A stretch of 9,330 nt of DNA from Pseudomonadota bacterium. GTDB lineage: Bacteria > Pseudomonadota > Alphaproteobacteria > Rhizobiales > Xanthobacteraceae. The translations under genes were made by a program, and so were the position numbers. Location: positions 1 through 9,330 of the forward strand of contig JAJYAH010000211.1 in assembly GCA_021779635.1 (NCBI GenBank), written 5' to 3'. The notes beneath the pieces were generated by a model. That model had not been told where the DNA came from, ran no database searches, and saw nothing but the letters and a program-made list of their open reading frames with translations. Of this stretch, positions 7,309 to 9,330 are shown in pieces. Position 1 is the stretch's first letter. The number at the start of each line of letters is the position of its first letter.

Positions 7309-8070
7309 ATGGATTTGGGACTCAAAGGAGCCAAGGTTCTCGTCACCGGCAGCACCAAGGGGATCGGCAGGGCGATCGCTGAAACTTTCGCAGCCGAAGG
7401 CGCCAATGTCGGAATTTGCGCGCGCAATCGGGCGGACGTGGACAGCACGGTCGCGGCGCTGAAGGCCATGGGTGTTGCAGCCTTTGGCGGTTCCGTCGAT
7501 GTGTCCGACGGCGCCGCGCTCAAGGCATGGGTGAGCGACATGGCATCGAAGCTCGGTGGCGTCGATGCCGTCGTTTCCAATGTCAGCGCACTCGCCATCG
7601 GGCAGGACGAGGAGAGCTGGCAGAAGGAATTCTCCACCGACATGATGGGAACGGTGCGTCTGGTGAATGCGGCGATGCCGCATCTGGAAAAGAGCAGCGC
7701 CGCCGCGATCGTGACGATCTCCAGCGTTTCCGGCCGCGAGGTCGACTTTGCAAGCGGCCCCTATGGGACCTTCAAGGCCGCCATCATCCATTATACGCAA
7801 GGTCTGGCCAACCAGCTGGCCGGCAAGGGTATTCGCGCCAATTCCGTGTCTCCGGGCAACACCTACTTCGAGGGTGGGGTCTGGAACACGATCAAGGACA
7901 GCAATCCCGAACTGTACAAGACCGCGCTGGCCCTCAACCCGACCGGCCGCATGGGCACGCCGCAGGAGATGGCGAATGCCGTGGTATTTCTTGCAAGCCG
8001 GGCTGCAAGCTTCATCACGGGAACGAACCTCGTCGTGGACGGTGCCTTGACACGCGGCGTCCAGTTCTAA
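7309..8070 (+). CDS. Short-chain dehydrogenase/reductase (SDR), FabG-like classical type
   Basis: This 253-residue cytoplasmic oxidoreductase would interconvert an alcohol and a ketone or aldehyde using NAD(P)(H). The nucleotide-binding TGSTKGIG is at 13-20, and Arg39 after the second strand (ICARN) favours NADP(H). Asp64 binds adenine. The catalytic residues are Ser139, Tyr152 and Lys156 (YGTFK). The usual NNAG stretch reads SNVS (90-93), and the fourth tetrad residue, normally Asn 28 positions before the catalytic Ser, is Asp111. The C-terminus FITGTNLVVDGALTRG is standard. AAGGAG (7297-7302) six bases before the ATG supports the start. It lies 80 bases after the transporter genes and 163 before the second amidase, so it most likely acts on the imported compound or on a product of its hydrolysis. 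The substrate is unknown; a fatty-acid-synthesis FabG role is unlikely in this setting. Confidence 0.92.
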   Translation: MDLGLKGAKVLVTGSTKGIGRAIAETFAAEGANVGICARNRADVDSTVAALKAMGVAAFGGSVDVSDGAALKAWVSDMASKLGGVDAVVSNVSALAIGQDEESWQKEFSTDMMGTVRLVNAAMPHLEKSSAAAIVTISSVSGREVDFASGPYGTFKAAIIHYTQGLANQLAGKGIRANSVSPGNTYFEGGVWNTIKDSNPELYKTALALNPTGRMGTPQEMANAVVFLASRAASFITGTNLVVDGALTRGVQF

Positions 8071-8098
8071 GGTGGGGCGAACGGTCGCGCGCTCGATG

Positions 8099-8140
8099 CC
8101 GGAGTGTCCGGTCTTGGCGCGAGACCAATCTGGAAATTGG
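8099..8140. promoter_or_regulatory. Three back-to-back short inverted repeats upstream of the second amidase
   Basis: The 163-base gap 8071-8233 holds three perfect 5-base-arm repeats in a row: CCGGA/TCCGG (8099-8111, 3-base loop), GGTCT/AGACC (8110-8126, 7-base loop) and CCAAT/ATTGG (8125-8140, 6-base spacer). Neighbouring repeats share two bases each, so adjacent hairpins would compete in RNA. The last one also looks like a 16-base operator. The rest of the gap holds no supported gene: a 40-codon reading frame (8096-8218) lacks a good ribosome-binding site, and TTGACA at 8047-8052 has no matching -10 element. Confidence 0.3.
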
Positions 8141-8233
8141 CGTGGGACAGCTCGGGAAGGCAGCGAAGGCGGCAAGACGATGTCGCCATCGCTGTCGTTG
8201 CGTGGGCTCTCCCGATGAGAACGGGACATCAGC

Positions 8234-9330
8234 ATGTCTGTGGATCAGTTGCACTACAAATCCATCACTGAGCTATCGGAACTCTTTCGTCGCAGAGAGG
8301 TGTTACCTTCAGAGGTTACCGCAGCGACATTGAACCGAATTGGAAAACTTGACGGGAGCTTTCACGGCTATGCGGTCGTGCTTGCGGAACGGGCCATGGC
8401 GCAGGCAAGGAAGCACGACGGCGAACTCGCCAAGGGCATCTGGCGCGGGCCGCTTCATGGTGTTCCGATCGGATTGAAGGATCTGTGCTACACGACATTT
8501 GCCCCGACCGCCGGCGGCACCAAGATTCACGCGAAGTTCGTGCCGTCCTTCAACGCGACAATCGTGGACCGGCTTGAACGGGCCGGTGCGGTCACGCTTG
8601 GAAAGCTCAAGATGACAGAAGGCGCCTACACGAGCCATCATCCCCTCGACCAGGCGCCGCTCAATCCCTGGAACGTGAATTATTGGGTTGGCTCTTCATC
8701 GAGCGGATCCGGCGTCGCAACGTCGGCGGGGCTTTGCTATGGCTCGATCGGAAGTGATACCGGCGGTTCGATCAGGTTTCCGTCCGCAACCTGTGGCCTG
8801 ACCGGCATCAAGCCGACATGGGGCCGGGTCAGCAGGCACGGCATCTTCCCGTTGGCGGACTCCCTCGATCATGTCGGGCCGATATGCCGGAGTGCCGCGG
8901 ACGCCGCCGCCATGCTGGGCGTCATCGCGGGAGCCGACCCGAACGATCCAACGGCTTTGCAGGCTCCCGTGCCGAATTATCTGGCCGGGATCGGGGACGG
9001 CGTGCGCGGTCTGCGAATTGGTGTGGATCGCAAGTATACCCAGGAAGGAATAGACCCGCAGGTCGTAGCCGCGTTGCTGGAAGCTGAACGAACGCTCGCC
9101 GATCTCGGTGCCCAGATCCGTGAGGTCCGTTTCCCTTCCTACGAGAAGCTGGTCAGCCAGTGGATCCCGATGTGCTCGGTGGAGACGGCGGAAGCGCACC
9201 TGAAGACGTATCCGTCGCGCGCGACGGAGTACGGACCGGACCTCGCGCAGTTGATCGAGCAGGGCAGGTCCGTCAGCGGTATCGAAATTGCGGCCATTCA
9301 TCACGAACGGCTTAAGTTTTCCGGCAGCCT
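8234..9330 (+). CDS. Amidase-signature (AS) family amidase, second paralogue (3' end outside window)
   Basis: The frame is open from ATG 8234 to the last base, giving 365 full codons with no stop; compared with the first amidase about 100 C-terminal residues are missing because the window ends. The triad is complete: Lys82 (LKDLC), Ser155 (GSSSSGSG) and Ser179 (SDTGGSIRFP). These are the same residue numbers as in the first amidase, so the two proteins align without gaps up to there. Other shared blocks are TEGAY..HHP (His135-His136), KPTWGRVSR, GVIAG and YPSR..EYGP. Upstream in frame there is a stop at 8216-8218, which fixes 8234 as the first ATG. The ribosome-binding site is weak (GGGA at 8223-8226). 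It is a cytoplasmic amide hydrolase whose substrate may differ from its partner, as residues around the active site vary (for example CWAKGAP versus CYTTFAP). Confidence 0.92.
   Translation, partial: MSVDQLHYKSITELSELFRRREVLPSEVTAATLNRIGKLDGSFHGYAVVLAERAMAQARKHDGELAKGIWRGPLHGVPIGLKDLCYTTFAPTAGGTKIHAKFVPSFNATIVDRLERAGAVTLGKLKMTEGAYTSHHPLDQAPLNPWNVNYWVGSSSSGSGVATSAGLCYGSIGSDTGGSIRFPSATCGLTGIKPTWGRVSRHGIFPLADSLDHVGPICRSAADAAAMLGVIAGADPNDPTALQAPVPNYLAGIGDGVRGLRIGVDRKYTQEGIDPQVVAALLEAERTLADLGAQIREVRFPSYEKLVSQWIPMCSVETAEAHLKTYPSRATEYGPDLAQLIEQGRSVSGIEIAAIHHERLKFSGS

Noticed and set aside
8047..8075. TTGACA as a -35 element for a promoter of amidase 2
   Set aside because: It is inside the end of the SDR gene, and the sequence 16-18 bases downstream does not resemble a -10 box.
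8096..8218. 40-codon frame upstream of amidase 2, same frame, possibly a leader peptide or a gene remnant
   Set aside because: No good ribosome-binding site, Arg/Ser/Gly-rich low-information product, no similarity to the amidase N-terminus.
7141..8235. 364-codon reading frame on the minus strand across the SDR gene
   Set aside because: It is antisense to the SDR and the end of an ATPase gene, crosses two gene borders, and shows no domain or signal; it is a GC-driven shadow.

Overview
The window is 9,330 bases of GC-rich DNA with strong G/C preference at third codon positions. It looks like an alphaproteobacterium, most likely Rhizobiales (Bradyrhizobium/Rhodopseudomonas-type). That placement rests on composition, gene style and protein flavour only, since there is no rRNA or other marker. 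Every gene that can be supported lies on the + strand. I see no mobile element, tRNA, CRISPR array or transcriptional regulator.

Layout: (1) 56-1456, an amidase-signature (AS) hydrolase; (2) 1474-2472, an acetamidase/formamidase-family enzyme; (3) 2505-3746, a secreted substrate-binding protein of the urea/short-chain-amide type; (4) a 108-base gap holding a strong hairpin just before the next ribosome-binding site; (5) 3855-4721 and 4734-5807, two LivH/LivM-type permeases with urea-transporter-like motifs; (6) 5809-6528 and 6518-7228, two ABC ATPases whose motifs match UrtD and UrtE better than plain LivG/LivF; (7) 7309-8070, a short-chain dehydrogenase/reductase with an altered catalytic tetrad; (8) a 163-base gap with three back-to-back short inverted repeats; (9) 8234 to the window end, a second AS amidase, cut off by the window edge, that is a clear paralogue of the first.

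Read together, this is an amide uptake and breakdown locus. A five-component HAAT-type ABC importer brings in an amide or urea-like compound. Up to three cytoplasmic amide hydrolases of two unrelated folds (AS twice, FmdA/AmdA once) can release ammonia and carboxylates, and the SDR probably handles an alcohol or carbonyl group on the carbon skeleton. The closest described arrangement I can name is the fmd operon of Methylophilus methylotrophus (formamidase plus short-chain amide/urea transporter). This window adds two paralogous amidases at the borders and an SDR, and it lacks FmdB, the FmdC porin and any urease. The true substrate cannot be read from the sequence. The most useful leads are the twin amidases, the Asn-to-Asp change in the SDR active site and the hairpin between the binding-protein and permease genes.
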